Positions 32,391 to 39,552 of a stretch of 45,382 nucleotides of DNA are shown in pieces. Source of the DNA: an uncultured Prochlorococcus sp. (GTDB lineage: Bacteria; Cyanobacteriota; Cyanobacteriia; PCC-6307; Cyanobiaceae). The notes under the pieces are model-generated. The model ran no database searches. It saw nothing but the letters and a program-made list of their open reading frames with translations, and was not told where the DNA came from. The translations under genes were made by a program, and so were the position numbers. The DNA is taken from NCBI GenBank assembly GCA_902563335.1, contig CACEWU010000009.1:1-45382 (forward strand), given 5' to 3'. Numbering within the stretch: the stretch's first letter is position 1; the number at the start of each line of letters is the position of its first letter.

Positions 32391-32618
32391 GTGATTACAT
32401 CCAGCTTGGACGCAAAAGATCTTGCCAAGCGAGGTGAGAGCTTAATTCGGCAGTCGCCCAATAGATATCTGACGACTGTCCGAATTGCTTTTAGAGCTAA
32501 GCAGCGCCGCTTTGATGATTTTGATGGCCTTCTTGAAGAATCGAGTGTCAAGCCTGTTCAGCGAGCAATAGTTGAATTGAGCGATGAGCAGGACCAGCCG
32601 GATTTGTTGCCTGGATGA
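32391..32618 (+). CDS. rpoZ: RNA polymerase omega subunit
   Basis: Omega assists assembly of beta' into RNA polymerase. The 75 residues have the family core [31 protein letters not shown] (about 9-40), which wraps the beta' tail, and an acidic C-terminus. The start is GTG at 32391. The DUF1818 gene follows 7 bp downstream, so the two are co-transcribed. Confidence 0.92.
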   Translation: MITSSLDAKDLAKRGESLIRQSPNRYLTTVRIAFRAKQRRFDDFDGLLEESSVKPVQRAIVELSDEQDQPDLLPG

Positions 32619-32625
32619 GTGAAAA

Positions 32626-33003
32626 ATGATTCAAGAGGAAGGACAAGGCTGGCGATTAGCCAGAGATCCTTCTAGGAAAAATTTCCCCATACTGATTGGT
32701 GGAGAGGGTTGGGCATTGGAATTAACTAAAGACGAATGGAGATCTCTTGTATTGCTTATTAATGATTTATTAGCGCAACTTCAACAGTTAGAAAGTCAGT
32801 TAATGAAAGAGGAGCTTATCTCCCTAGAGATGGAACGTCTCCCGTGGTGGGCTTGTGTTGATGGTGATCGATTGGCTTGGAGTCTCAAATTAATTTTTCA
32901 GGACCATGAAAACCGCTCGAGAGGCTTTGAGGTTTTTTGGCCCATACCCTCAGCTCAGGCTTTTGTTGCAGCCATGAGAACCATGTGGGATTGCTATCAA
33001 TGA
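32626..33003 (+). CDS. DUF1818 family protein
   Basis: The 125-residue cyanobacterial protein matches the DUF1818 pattern: MIQEEGQGWRLARDPSRKNFPILIGGEGWALELTKDEW at the start and WACVDGDRLAWSLKLIFQ in the middle, ending in VAAMRTMWD. It is soluble and its function is unknown. It follows rpoZ by 7 bp; that link recurs in picocyanobacteria as far as I recall, but I cannot check it here. Confidence 0.82.
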   Translation: MIQEEGQGWRLARDPSRKNFPILIGGEGWALELTKDEWRSLVLLINDLLAQLQQLESQLMKEELISLEMERLPWWACVDGDRLAWSLKLIFQDHENRSRGFEVFWPIPSAQAFVAAMRTMWDCYQ

Positions 33004-33037
33004 TTAGCGAAGCTTATAGCTTTTGTGGTTATTGATA

Positions 33038-33132
33038 TTTCCACGCTCTTTTCAGGAGTAATTCACAGTTTTTCCACAGCATTTATTCTGAAAGAGTGCG
33101 TTGGAATTGCTATCTGTGGAAAACCTGTGCGA
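33038..33132. promoter_or_regulatory. Cluster of DnaA-box-like sites in a non-coding gap
   Basis: In the 308-bp gap 33004-33311, TTTTCCACA (33070-33078) and its inverted copy TGTGGAAAA (33115-33123) match the DnaA box form used in Synechococcus and fit the general TTWTNCACA consensus. Together, with one more matching base each, they form a 10-bp inverted repeat around 35 bp. Weaker relatives lie beside them (TTTCCACG near 33039, ATTCACA near 33061, CTGTGCG near 33125). No dnaA or dnaN gene is in the window, so this would be an accessory DnaA site, not necessarily an origin. Confidence 0.45.
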
Positions 33133-33311
33133 GGTGATTTTTCTTTCTTGACTACCAGATTTCTTTGGCTATATCGCGGGTGCAAGTCTTTGCTCGGAAT
33201 TACTGTCTGGTACTCAGTCTTATTTCGAGATCTTTTGAGACATTGAGTTTTCAGTGGCTTGACGATTTGCTTTGGATGTGGGGAACTAGTGTCGTTTCGA
33301 AAGGGATTTGG

Positions 33312-33638
33312 ATGTTTGAAAGCGAAGGTCAACTTGTAGCTCAATCGCTATTAGTTGATAGTGCCATGACTGGCTGTGAAAGGGCTTTAGAAGCATCTGA
33401 AAATGGCTTTATGGAGGCTGATGGGGTAGTTAGTTTTCATGCTGAGTTGCCAGCCTCTTTGCAGGCTGCAATGGCAGGGTTTATTGAGCGCTACCCAAAT
33501 TGGGATCAGTACAGATTGATACAAGCCGCTTTAGCAGGGTTTCTTGTGCAAAATGGAGTTGATTCAAGGCCTATTACGCGCCTTTATATCGGAAATATGT
33601 TTTGTTCTAATTCTTTTATTCAAGGATCAGAGGCCTAG
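33312..33638 (+). CDS. DUF2811 family protein
   Basis: The last 75 residues are the DUF2811 domain: VVSFHAELPASLQAAMAGFIERYPNWDQYRLIQAALAGFLVQNG, then RPITRLYIGNMF. This is a small cyanobacterial helical domain of unknown role, sometimes likened to ribbon-helix-helix or CopG-like proteins (inference). The frame is open back to 33165, but the part before 33312 is not protein-like and overlaps the gap with DnaA boxes. I chose ATG 33312, preceded by AAAGGGA; ATG 33411 (MEADGVVSF) is the minimal alternative. It converges on the EVE gene. Confidence 0.75.
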   Translation: MFESEGQLVAQSLLVDSAMTGCERALEASENGFMEADGVVSFHAELPASLQAAMAGFIERYPNWDQYRLIQAALAGFLVQNGVDSRPITRLYIGNMFCSNSFIQGSEA

Positions 33639-33707
33639 GTGAATTTCTCTAGTTGATTGTTGTTATATAAAAAATAGATTTTATTCAGGAACTCAGTTTT
33701 AAAGCAA

Positions 33708-34181
33708 TTATTTGATAATGTTCCCAAGCCGCTTAAAAAGGTCTTTTGCAGTTGTTTCTGGAATAGGCACTATTGAAAGACGGTTGCCTTTTCGAACCAC
33801 TGCAAGCTCATCTGCTGTGTAATTAGCTTTTAGCTCATCTAGAGATAAAGGGTTAATAAACTTTCCAAGATAAGTTAATTTTGCACAATCCCAAATTGGC
33901 TTTGAATTTTTGGATTTTGGGTCAAAATACTTTGATTGAGAATTAAATTGTGTAGGATCAACTAAGTTTGTTTCTACAACTTCCATTAGGCCAACTATGC
34001 AAGGTGGCTTGCAGTTCGAGTGATAAAAGAAAGCTTGATCACCTGGCTTCATTGATCGCATGAAGTTTCGAGCTTGATAATTTCGAATACCATCCCACAA
34101 GGTTGTTTTTTCTTTGTATAGGTCATCTATGCTGTATGCATCTGGTTCGCTTTTCATTAGCCAGTAGTTTATTTCTGTCAT
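33708..34181 (-). CDS. EVE-domain protein (putative modified-base reader)
   Basis: The 157 residues form one EVE domain (PUA-like): NYWLMKSEPDAYSIDDL at the start, TLWDGIRNYQARNFMRSMKPGDQAFFYHSN and GLMEVVE in the middle. EVE domains bind modified bases such as methylcytosine derivatives and occur in restriction systems and in stand-alone form; the ligand here is unknown. Its first ~33 bp and upstream region recur at six more places downstream (see repeat entries), so its 5' end looks like an integration target. The start ATG 34179-34181 lies inside the repeat. Confidence 0.9.
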   Translation of the reverse strand: MTEINYWLMKSEPDAYSIDDLYKEKTTLWDGIRNYQARNFMRSMKPGDQAFFYHSNCKPPCIVGLMEVVETNLVDPTQFNSQSKYFDPKSKNSKPIWDCAKLTYLGKFINPLSLDELKANYTADELAVVRKGNRLSIVPIPETTAKDLFKRLGNIIK

Positions 34182-34240
34182 GCCAAGGGGTTTAGAGAAA
34201 AATGCAGGGTTAGAATGAAGTTAGAATAACTACACTTTAG
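34150..34240 (-). repeat. Repeat copy A: native 5' end of the EVE gene (putative attachment site)
   Basis: The core CTTTTCATTAGCCAGTAG (+ strand, 34150-34167) codes for YWLMKS of the EVE protein. The right arm covers the start codon (CAT, 34179-34181), TGCCAAGGGG and a pair of GTTAGAAT at 34209 and 34220, an exact 11-bp period. All dispersed copies share core and right arm, but this copy alone continues into the EVE coding region on the left, so it is the parental site. Confidence 0.8.
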
Positions 34241-34337
34241 AGACAAAGGTTGCCTAGCTGATATTTACTTTAAGGAATGAAAATACCAACAAGATAGAAA
34301 CTGGTTGAACAAGCTTTTTGTCTACTTTCATTATCGC

Positions 34338-34511
34338 TCAATCCTTGACCTCAATGATCTCGTAATAAGGACGGTCCTCATAGTCAGCATCTGAGCAGCA
34401 CATATCCCCGTAGATCTCCTCTAGTAATTCATAGGCATCGTCGTAGTTAGCAAAGCTCTGCGAGGTGATGTGGTCCTCTTCTCCATCGTGTCTGGTGATG
34501 AGGTATCTCAT
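34338..34511 (-). CDS. Small acidic protein, family copy 1 of 3
   Basis: The 57-residue soluble protein MRYLITRHDGEEDHITSQSF... is rich in Asp, Glu and Tyr (YDDAYELLEEIYGDMCCSDA, then DYEDRPYYEII), with a CC pair near residue 37. No family is recognised; the length and near-identity with copies at 36764 and 43628 make coding certain in practice. ATG at 34511 is chosen over an upstream in-frame start, because all three copies align from this point. It is 7 bp after the small membrane protein gene, forming a two-gene cassette. Confidence 0.8.
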   Translation of the reverse strand: MRYLITRHDGEEDHITSQSFANYDDAYELLEEIYGDMCCSDADYEDRPYYEIIEVKD

Positions 34512-34518
34512 TTCAGCT

Positions 34519-34707
34519 TTAATCTTTCCTTGTATGTATTTGCCCAAAGAGCTTTTCTATACGTAGTTGAATTGCATACATCTGAGTTCGATCAAAGAAA
34601 TATCTTTCGCCTTTGTTGTTTTTGACGATCGAAAGCAGCACATAAAGCTGTAAGCCGAGGAAGATGAGTCCAACTAGTACCAGAATCGAATAAGGATCGC
34701 TGAACAT
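34519..34707 (-). CDS. Small membrane protein, cassette copy 1
   Basis: The 62-residue protein has one N-terminal membrane helix (SILVLVGLIFLGLQLYVLLSIV, about 7-28) and then a basic cytoplasmic tail ending RTQMYAIQLRIEKLFGQIHTRKD. It is nearly identical to the copy at 36945 over the helix and whole tail. No family is recognised. The pairing with the acidic protein in both copies suggests a basic membrane anchor with an acidic soluble partner (inference). Confidence 0.75.
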   Translation of the reverse strand: MFSDPYSILVLVGLIFLGLQLYVLLSIVKNNKGERYFFDRTQMYAIQLRIEKLFGQIHTRKD

Positions 34708-34820
34708 TGAGTGACCGACTTCCCGTGCACTTCCTTTCTAGCTGTTTTCAGAGGCTCTTGATTAGATAGTCTGTTCATGGAGGGGAAAGCAGCAGGTTAT
34801 GCGCATTCCGTTTAAAACTT

Positions 34821-35216
34821 ATGGCTTCTAAAGAAGAGGGCTCTGATCCCTTCGAGAATTTCAGCGAGGAAAAACTAACAGAGATTGTCAAGGCGAGTGA
34901 TGCCTTGGATCAGGCAGAGTCGAGAAGAAGAAATGAAGAGAATGAGGAAGAAGAAAAAAGAAGATCTGAGAAGAAACCGTATCGCCGATTAAGGAAATCG
35001 CCTCTTGAAATGTTTAATCGATCTTTATTTCTTCTGTTCTTAGGTAGCTTTCTCTTCTCATTTGTTTCTGTTTACGCAACAAGTCGTTGGTGGTTCTTCT
35101 GGTATCTGATCAGTGCTTTTTCCTGCATTTTGTATACACCAAATAGAAGAGCTCTTAAAGAATTGCTAGATGCTTGGCCAAATATTGTGGATCTAATAAA
35201 GGGTCCTACCAAATAA
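34821..35216 (+). CDS. Two-helix membrane protein with highly charged N-terminus
   Basis: The 131-residue protein has a Glu/Arg/Lys-rich, probably coiled N-terminal 65 residues (EEKLTEIVKASDALDQAESRR...), then two membrane helices at about 68-88 and 90-106, and a short tail. No family is recognised. It is divergent from the membrane/acidic cassette with 113 bp between. Repeat copy B lies 95 bp downstream. Confidence 0.65.
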   Translation: MASKEEGSDPFENFSEEKLTEIVKASDALDQAESRRRNEENEEEEKRRSEKKPYRRLRKSPLEMFNRSLFLLFLGSFLFSFVSVYATSRWWFFWYLISAFSCILYTPNRRALKELLDAWPNIVDLIKGPTK

Positions 35217-35400
35217 GTGAGATGCTTATTTCTATTGCATTGCAAGTTTGGATAAAGTTTGGATAGAAATTCCTGATTCGCTGAGATCGGTTGCTATCAC
35301 CTAAAGGGAACTTTTCATTAGCCAGTAGTTAATTTCAGTCATATCAAGAGATCTCCAGGAAGTGTGGTGTGTGAATAATGTGTGAATGAGATAGCCACTG
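35217..35400 (-). repeat. Repeat copy B plus a separate right-arm fragment
   Basis: The core CTTTTCATTAGCCAGTAG is exact at 35311-35328 and continues as TTAATTTCAGTCAT, i.e. the EVE start codon context. Before it, about 35246-35267, two TTTGGATA units 11 bp apart match the right arm of other copies, so this gap holds pieces of two repeats. GTGTGGTGTGTGAATAATG (35381-35399) resembles the left arm. Apart from these pieces, the 322-bp gap 35217-35538 has no gene. Confidence 0.75.
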
Positions 35401-35538
35401 GCTTTTAAAGAGATCAGTTAGCGAGGGCTTTCCCCCATTAGAAGGTTTTGATCATTTTAAGTTTGATAGCTCACAAAAGATATGCTTTTCCTATAGGTCC
35501 CACTAGTTTCTTTTAGAGGAAGACGCAATCGCACTTAA

Positions 35539-36021
35539 ATGATGAAGGCTCTTAGATACGTTGCTATAGCAGTTCTCCTTTTGTTTATTCAATTAACCCC
35601 TAAACCTGCGATAGCTTGCGTGGAAGGTTTGTCGTGGGGAATGGATCTCTCCAGTGTAGAGAGACATCTTGGGGTTTCCTTGACTCCTGTTCAGGAAGAT
35701 GTGAATAGGGGTCTTTTTGAAGTTAGAGATTTTCAGATGAGCGGTTTACCTGTGAATAGTCTTCGTGCTCGTGTTGAAGAGAAGGATGGCCTGAAACAGC
35801 TTGCTTATGAAATGGACTATGCAAACATGACTGAAGTATTGGCAGGCTTACGACATCGTTTTGGTCCTCCGGTTGGAACAAGTGTTGATGTTGACGGAAG
35901 ATCGCCTCAACAACAATGGATTTGGCATACAGGAGAAGATGTGATTACTGCAGTCAAGAGTGAACAAAGACCTTTCTTACTTTCTTATCGACCATCACTT
36001 TTAGACCCTTCTTTCCTTTGA
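35539..36021 (+). CDS. Secreted protein of unknown function
   Basis: The protein has 160 residues. The N-terminus MMKALRYVAIAVLLLFIQLTPKPAIA is a signal peptide (basic start, hydrophobic core), with likely cleavage after AIA and a Cys next; the context is not a strong lipobox. The mature part has a repeat-like domain (WGMDLSSVERHLGVSL, LRHRFGPP) that resembles small periplasmic fold modules, but I cannot name it. It stands alone between repeat copies B and C, so it is probably a single-gene island module. Confidence 0.7.
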   Translation: MMKALRYVAIAVLLLFIQLTPKPAIACVEGLSWGMDLSSVERHLGVSLTPVQEDVNRGLFEVRDFQMSGLPVNSLRARVEEKDGLKQLAYEMDYANMTEVLAGLRHRFGPPVGTSVDVDGRSPQQQWIWHTGEDVITAVKSEQRPFLLSYRPSLLDPSFL

Positions 36022-36029
36022 AAATGTGT

Positions 36030-36215
36030 GAATAGTGTGTGAATGGATTTTGCAAATTCCTTGTAATCGTTTTCAGTCACTCAAATGCACTTGTTCATTA
36101 GCCAGTAGCAGATATTCTCAGTCATGCCAAGGGGCTTGGGCGAAAATGGACGGTTTGAGTAAAGCTTGAGTAAACCTTCAATCTGGTTTTTGGTTTTTTC
36201 TATTGTCGCTCAAAT
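36030..36215 (-). repeat. Repeat copy C (most complete)
   Basis: The left arm AGTGTGTGAATGGATTTT... CACTCAAATGC (36034-36088), the core TTCATTAGCCAGTAG (36094-36108, with a G in the first part) and the right arm TCAGTCATGCCAAGGGG, TTGGGCGAAAATGG, then TTGAGTAAA twice with 11-bp period (36155 and 36166) are all present. It fills most of the gap between the secreted protein gene and the CBS gene. Confidence 0.78.
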
Positions 36216-36289
36216 CCACCAATTGCAAGAAGGGAATTGACTTGGGTGCTTGTGGTAAATACTGGATTCATATCTAGTTGATTTGAGGT

Positions 36290-36760
36290 TTAGGGTTCTT
36301 CCTTGGCAAGAGCCCTAATCACATCACCTCTTGTAAGGATTCCTACTGGTCTTTGCTGGGCATCGATTACAAATAATCGTTGTGTTTCGCGTGCGTTAAG
36401 CATTGCGGCGGCTTTTGCCAGCGGCAATGTCTCTTTACAACTGTGGGTATCCCTACGCATAAGGTCTTTAACAGTGTTGCCAAGTACTTGATGCACTTGC
36501 TTGTCCCAGTTGAGGGGATTGCGCAAATAAATCACGCTGTCTAGCAACAAAACATATGGACCAGCATCAATGCCACTTTCACGCACCATCAAATCTTGTT
36601 CAGTGATTTCCCCTATAAGTTGCTCTTGCTCGTTCACAACTGGAAGTCCACTGACGTGGTTCTCGCTAAGCAATTGAACAGCTTCTTTTAAAGCTGTCGC
36701 AGGTAAAACTGTGATAACTGGGCTTGACATGAAGTCCTTCACGATTGTCTGGGAGACCAT
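36290..36760 (-). CDS. Stand-alone CBS-pair protein
   Basis: Two CBS motifs fill the 156 residues: VKDFMSSPVITVLPATALKEAV... LPVVNEQEQLIGEIT and VKDLMRRDTHSCKETLPL... RLFVIDAQQRPVGILTRGDVIRAL. CBS pairs bind adenine nucleotides and sense energy state; stand-alone cyanobacterial and plant ones can modulate thioredoxin or other targets, which is only a possibility here. It begins 3 bp after the stop of the acidic ORF copy 2, so it is the last gene of the second cassette's transcript. Confidence 0.88.
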   Translation of the reverse strand: MVSQTIVKDFMSSPVITVLPATALKEAVQLLSENHVSGLPVVNEQEQLIGEITEQDLMVRESGIDAGPYVLLLDSVIYLRNPLNWDKQVHQVLGNTVKDLMRRDTHSCKETLPLAKAAAMLNARETQRLFVIDAQQRPVGILTRGDVIRALAKEEP

Positions 36761-36763
36761 GAA

Positions 36764-36937
36764 TCAGTCCTTCATTTCGACAACTTCATAGTAAGGACGG
36801 TCTTCATAGTCAGCATCAGAGCAACTGATATCTCCGTAGATCTCCTCTAGCAAGTCATATGCATCATCGTAGTTGTTGAAATCTTGAGAGGTGATGTCGT
36901 CTTCTTCTCCATCGTGTTTCTTAATAAGGTATCTGAT
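36764..36937 (-). pseudogene. Small acidic protein, copy 2, start codon lost
   Basis: The same 57-codon frame as copy 1 is present and fully open (RYLIKKHDGEEDDITSQDF... CSDADYEDRPYYEVVEM), ending in TGA at 36764-36766. The codon aligned to the ATG of copy 1 is ATC (36935-36937), with an in-frame TGA right before it. No ATG, GTG or TTG follows until a TTG halfway. Either it is a recent pseudogene, or it uses a rare ATC/ATT start by coupling to the membrane gene that ends 7 bp upstream. The body shows no decay. Confidence 0.7.
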
Positions 36938-36944
36938 TCAGGAT

Positions 36945-37133
36945 TTAATCCTTCCTCGTGTGTATTTGCCCAAAGAGCTTTTCTATACGCAGTTGAATCG
37001 CATACATCTGAGTTCGATTAAAGAAATATCGCTCACCTTTGGTGTTCTTGAAGATTGAAAGCAGCACATAAAGCTGTAAACCCAGGAAAATGAGTCCCAC
37101 TAGAACCAGAGCCGTATAGGGGTCGCCAAGCAC
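36945..37133 (-). CDS. Small membrane protein, cassette copy 2
   Basis: The 62-residue paralogue of the gene at 34519 is nearly identical from residue 10 to the end (LVLVGLIFLGLQLYVLLSIF... FGQIHTRKD), with differences mainly in the first ten residues. It starts with GTG at 37133 where copy 1 has ATG. Similarity continues into the upstream region (AGCTAGAAAG in both). It leads an apparent transcript with the acidic ORF copy 2 and the CBS gene. Confidence 0.75.
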   Translation of the reverse strand: MLGDPYTALVLVGLIFLGLQLYVLLSIFKNTKGERYFFNRTQMYAIQLRIEKLFGQIHTRKD

Positions 37134-37289
37134 TGAATTTCTGATTTTCTGCGCACTCTCTTTCTAGCTGTTCTAGATAAATATTCCTTTTAATTGAAGT
37201 AAATAGGAGTTTGAGCTCGTTAGTGTAAAAAATAAGAGCTGGACTCAAAGGGGAACATCGAAATACGTCCTCCTTCTTCATGTCTAAAA

Positions 37290-37511
37290 ATGTCCTTACG
37301 TCATCCCCTATTTCATCGAACGATTTTGGCTCTTCTTTTAGATATCCAAGAGTCAGGGTATGAACCCCCAACATTGGAAAATAGAAAAGCTTTCCAAGAT
37401 GAATTAATCCAAGAACTTGAAGAAGGGATTCTGCCGATCATTGAAAAAAGTTGCTATCAAAACCCTTCACTGACAAGGAATGATCAAGAATCAAATTTCC
37501 CTAAGTGTTGA
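37290..37511 (+). CDS. Small protein of unknown function
   Basis: The 73-residue ORF MSLRHPLFHRTILALLLDIQESGYEPPTLENRKAFQDELIQELEEGILPIIEKS... has a helical, natural-looking composition up to residue 55 and a less regular tail. A minus-strand frame (37033-37374) overlaps it but is a shadow of the membrane gene region. It is divergent from the cassette. No family is recognised. Confidence 0.5.
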   Translation: MSLRHPLFHRTILALLLDIQESGYEPPTLENRKAFQDELIQELEEGILPIIEKSCYQNPSLTRNDQESNFPKC

Positions 37512-37545
37512 ATGGCGGCTTTTTTGACTCTTTAGAAATCAACGA

Positions 37546-37675
37546 AAAGTGTGTATTTAGTTTGTATTTATTTTAGCGATTCCTCCAAATCCCTGCCCAC
37601 CACTCAAGCGCCGCTTTTCATTAGCCAGTAGGAAGTATCAGTCATAGCAGAGGTTTTGGTCAGATCACGTTGTGG
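37546..37675 (-). repeat. Repeat copy D
   Basis: The core CTTTTCATTAGCCAGTAG at 37614-37631 is exact, followed by TATCAGTCATAGCAGAGGTTTTGG from the right arm. The left arm is divergent (GTGTGTATTTAG near 37550, CCACCACTCAAGCG near 37598). The double 11-bp unit of the right arm is missing, so this copy is truncated. It lies in a 365-bp gap, 37512-37876; the rest is AT-rich and holds no gene I accept. Confidence 0.7.
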
Positions 37676-37876
37676 GTGGATGGATTAATATTCTCACCCT
37701 ATTTCCTTTATTCTTTTTTAATCAAGTTTTGATTACTAATAACCATTAGATTGCAACTGAAAGAAGAAATATAGACTTTAAAAAATAGTTGAAAAGAATG
37801 TAAAAGTTCGATTCCAGGAAATATCATCAGTATTTGCTCAAAAAACTCAAAAAAATACAGGCTGATTGCTTTACAT

Positions 37877-38299
37877 ATGAGATGCTTTAAATACAACGCG
37901 TTCAAAACATTGTCTTCAGACTCTCAGTTAATAGAAGCTCTTGTAAAAGGTTTTGCAAATAGAGCTGAAAATAAGTCTTTTTTGATTTCTAATGTCACAG
38001 CTAATTTCTTGGCTATTCGACCAAGTGGTAACCCTATAACGGCAGAAGGTCTTGTTGGAATGTATAACAACGCAGATTTGGTTGTTGAGCTGTCTGAGTT
38101 AGTTAAGATTCATCGATTAGAAGTAAATGAAGACTGGGGCTTTGCCGCTTTTACCTTGAAAGAAGTATTTAGTTATAAAGGTGAGAAAAATAATGATTTA
38201 TCAAGTTATTCAATGATTTTCAAGAAAATAGAAGGAGCTTGGAAGATTTCTTGGATGCAAAGATCATCAGGAACTACAGATCTTTCGACCTGGAACTAA
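37877..38299 (+). CDS. NTF2-like (SnoaL/DUF4440-type) protein
   Basis: The 140-residue single-domain cone fold is suggested by the helix SQLIEALVKGFANRAENKS, the middle strand ITAEGLVGMYNNADLVVELSE, and the C-terminal strands DWGFAAFTLKEVFSY, YSMIFKKIEGAWKISWMQRS. Such proteins are small-molecule isomerases, hydrolases or just binding modules, and the ligand is not evident. The DUF3764 gene follows 31 bp downstream on the same strand, so the two probably form one transcript between repeat copies D and E. Confidence 0.7.
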   Translation: MRCFKYNAFKTLSSDSQLIEALVKGFANRAENKSFLISNVTANFLAIRPSGNPITAEGLVGMYNNADLVVELSELVKIHRLEVNEDWGFAAFTLKEVFSYKGEKNNDLSSYSMIFKKIEGAWKISWMQRSSGTTDLSTWN

Positions 38300-38330
38300 T
38301 CTGTAGTTTCCCTATTAATTACATCTTTTA

Positions 38331-38609
38331 ATGGCACTTGAAACCACTATTATCACCTTCAAGCTCAATGGGACTTTCGCTGAGTGGTCAGCCATCTTTG
38401 ATAGTGATGACGCGAATAAAAGGCATGCAGAGTATGGGATAAAGCCTCTATATAGAGGGGTTGATAAATTAGACCCTCAGAAAGTCATTGTTATTCATCA
38501 GCATCAGGAAGGAGATTTAGATAAGTTTCTTGCAGCTAATGGTGATTGGATTGCTACTCATGATGTTGATATGACCAGTTTGGATCAGTCAGTTTGGACG
38601 GCTGATTAG
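38331..38609 (+). CDS. DUF3764 family protein, cytosolic form
   Basis: The 92 residues match DUF3764, a family I know from marine picocyanobacteria: TIITFKLNGTFAEWSAIFDS, then IKPLYRGVDKLDPQKVIVIHQHQEG. It has a dimeric alpha-beta barrel-like pattern similar to DUF1330 or antibiotic monooxygenase folds (inference). No signal peptide is present, unlike the paralogue at 44445. Function unknown. The end of the gene abuts a repeat remnant (TTAATTAGCCAGTA at 38610). Confidence 0.82.
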   Translation: MALETTIITFKLNGTFAEWSAIFDSDDANKRHAEYGIKPLYRGVDKLDPQKVIVIHQHQEGDLDKFLAANGDWIATHDVDMTSLDQSVWTAD

Positions 38610-38795
38610 TTAATTAGCCAGTAAAGATAAAATAAGAGTGGTGTGTATGGATTTTAGGAATTCCTTCTAATCGCAGTTCACCACTTAAATTTCGCTTTTC
38701 ATTAGCGATTAGGAGATACCCTCATTCATAGCAAGGGTTTTGGGCGAAAAGTGGTAGTTTGGATAGAGCTTGATAGACACTCGATTTCCTGAGAT
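38606..38795 (-). repeat. Repeat copy E with an extra core remnant
   Basis: A core remnant TTAATTAGCCAGTA is at about 38610-38623. A full copy follows: left arm GTGGTGTGTATGGATTTT (38639-38656), core CTTTTCATTAGCGATTAG (38695-38712, divergent right half), right arm TCATTCATAGCAAGGG, TTTTGGGCGAAAA, and TTGGATAGA/TTGATAGA with 11-bp period at 38759 and 38770. It closes the module with the NTF2-like and DUF3764 genes and opens the nitrite module. Confidence 0.75.
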
Positions 38796-38816
38796 TTCTG
38801 TTTTGTCTATCTTGGC

Positions 38817-39536
38817 CTATTTGTATTGCAGTTGCAGTTGCAGTTGCTTTTTGGCCATCTCTTTCAGGGGGCCTTTGGGGAGCTCATTAAGAAGATCTGA
38901 CAGGGTTTCAAGGCTACTGGAAGTAGCGATACAACTGAGGGCAAGAACTGCTGCACGAGCTGTTGTTTCTGATCCGTTCTTAGCAATTTCCGCAATTTGC
39001 GAGCTGACTGCGGCGCTATTTCTCCGTTGTAAAACCCTAATGGTTGCTAACACAATTGGATCGCGAAAATCTTTTAATGGTTTCTGAACAAGATCAAGAA
39101 GAAGATCATCACTGATTTGATGAACTTTGAATTGGAGTAATTCCAAGCCTGCTAAGAGAAGTGGTTGGGATTTTTCGTTTAAGACATTCCTAAGGAATGT
39201 GATTGGAAGTTCACCTCCCCAGCAGGCAAGTGCTTGCAGAACTGGCAGCTTGGGTTGTTTCTCTTCTTTGAGCAGCTTTAGCAACCAAGTTTTTGCCTCA
39301 GTCTGATGACAAAGCCCTGCAGCACGAATTAACTCTGGTTGAGCCCCTGCTTTTTTGATCAGCAACTCTAAAACTGGCCAACCTTTATTACTTAGTAATC
39401 CGAGTTGCTCAGTTATCGCAAAGCGAAGGTCTGCCTGAAGATTGAGTGAATAAACCTCACCCAACCAGCAAGGCTCGAGGGGCATCCTGCGTGATTGGTT
39501 GAGTTTTTCCCAGATTGAGTCTTGTTGGATGGCCAT
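38817..39536 (-). CDS. HEAT-repeat-like protein in the nitrite gene cluster
   Basis: The 239-residue all-helical protein has recurring ~30-residue units with a Leu/Ala pattern (VLELLIKKAGAQPELIRAAGLC, AKTWLLKLLKEEKQPKLPVLQALACWGG, VLATIRVLQRRN, AVLALSCIATSSSLETLSDLLNE), typical of HEAT/PBS-lyase-like scaffolds. I chose ATG 39536, 16 bp after focA; a start at 39566 would overlap focA. Co-transcription with nirA and focA suggests a helper for nitrite reduction or transport, perhaps an assembly factor (inference). Confidence 0.7.
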   Translation of the reverse strand: MAIQQDSIWEKLNQSRRMPLEPCWLGEVYSLNLQADLRFAITEQLGLLSNKGWPVLELLIKKAGAQPELIRAAGLCHQTEAKTWLLKLLKEEKQPKLPVLQALACWGGELPITFLRNVLNEKSQPLLLAGLELLQFKVHQISDDLLLDLVQKPLKDFRDPIVLATIRVLQRRNSAAVSSQIAEIAKNGSETTARAAVLALSCIATSSSLETLSDLLNELPKGPLKEMAKKQLQLQLQYK

Positions 39537-39552
39537 AGATAGTTTTTTGGAC

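Noticed and set aside
33025-33246. Plus-strand 73-residue ORF in the gap with DnaA boxes
   Set aside because: Composition not protein-like and it overlaps the DUF2811 frame; the gap is better read as regulatory.
37033-37374. Minus-strand 113-residue ORF
   Set aside because: Its second half is the small membrane protein gene read in the wrong frame and its first half is the complement of the small ORF at 37290.
37806-37815. GTTCGATTCC, like a tRNA T-loop
   Set aside because: No flanking T-stem, anticodon arm or acceptor pairing could be drawn; the surroundings are AT-rich.
37708-37905. Minus-strand 65-residue ORF
   Set aside because: Phe/Ile/Leu-rich translation of AT-rich DNA, overlapping the start of the NTF2-like gene; no protein-like pattern.
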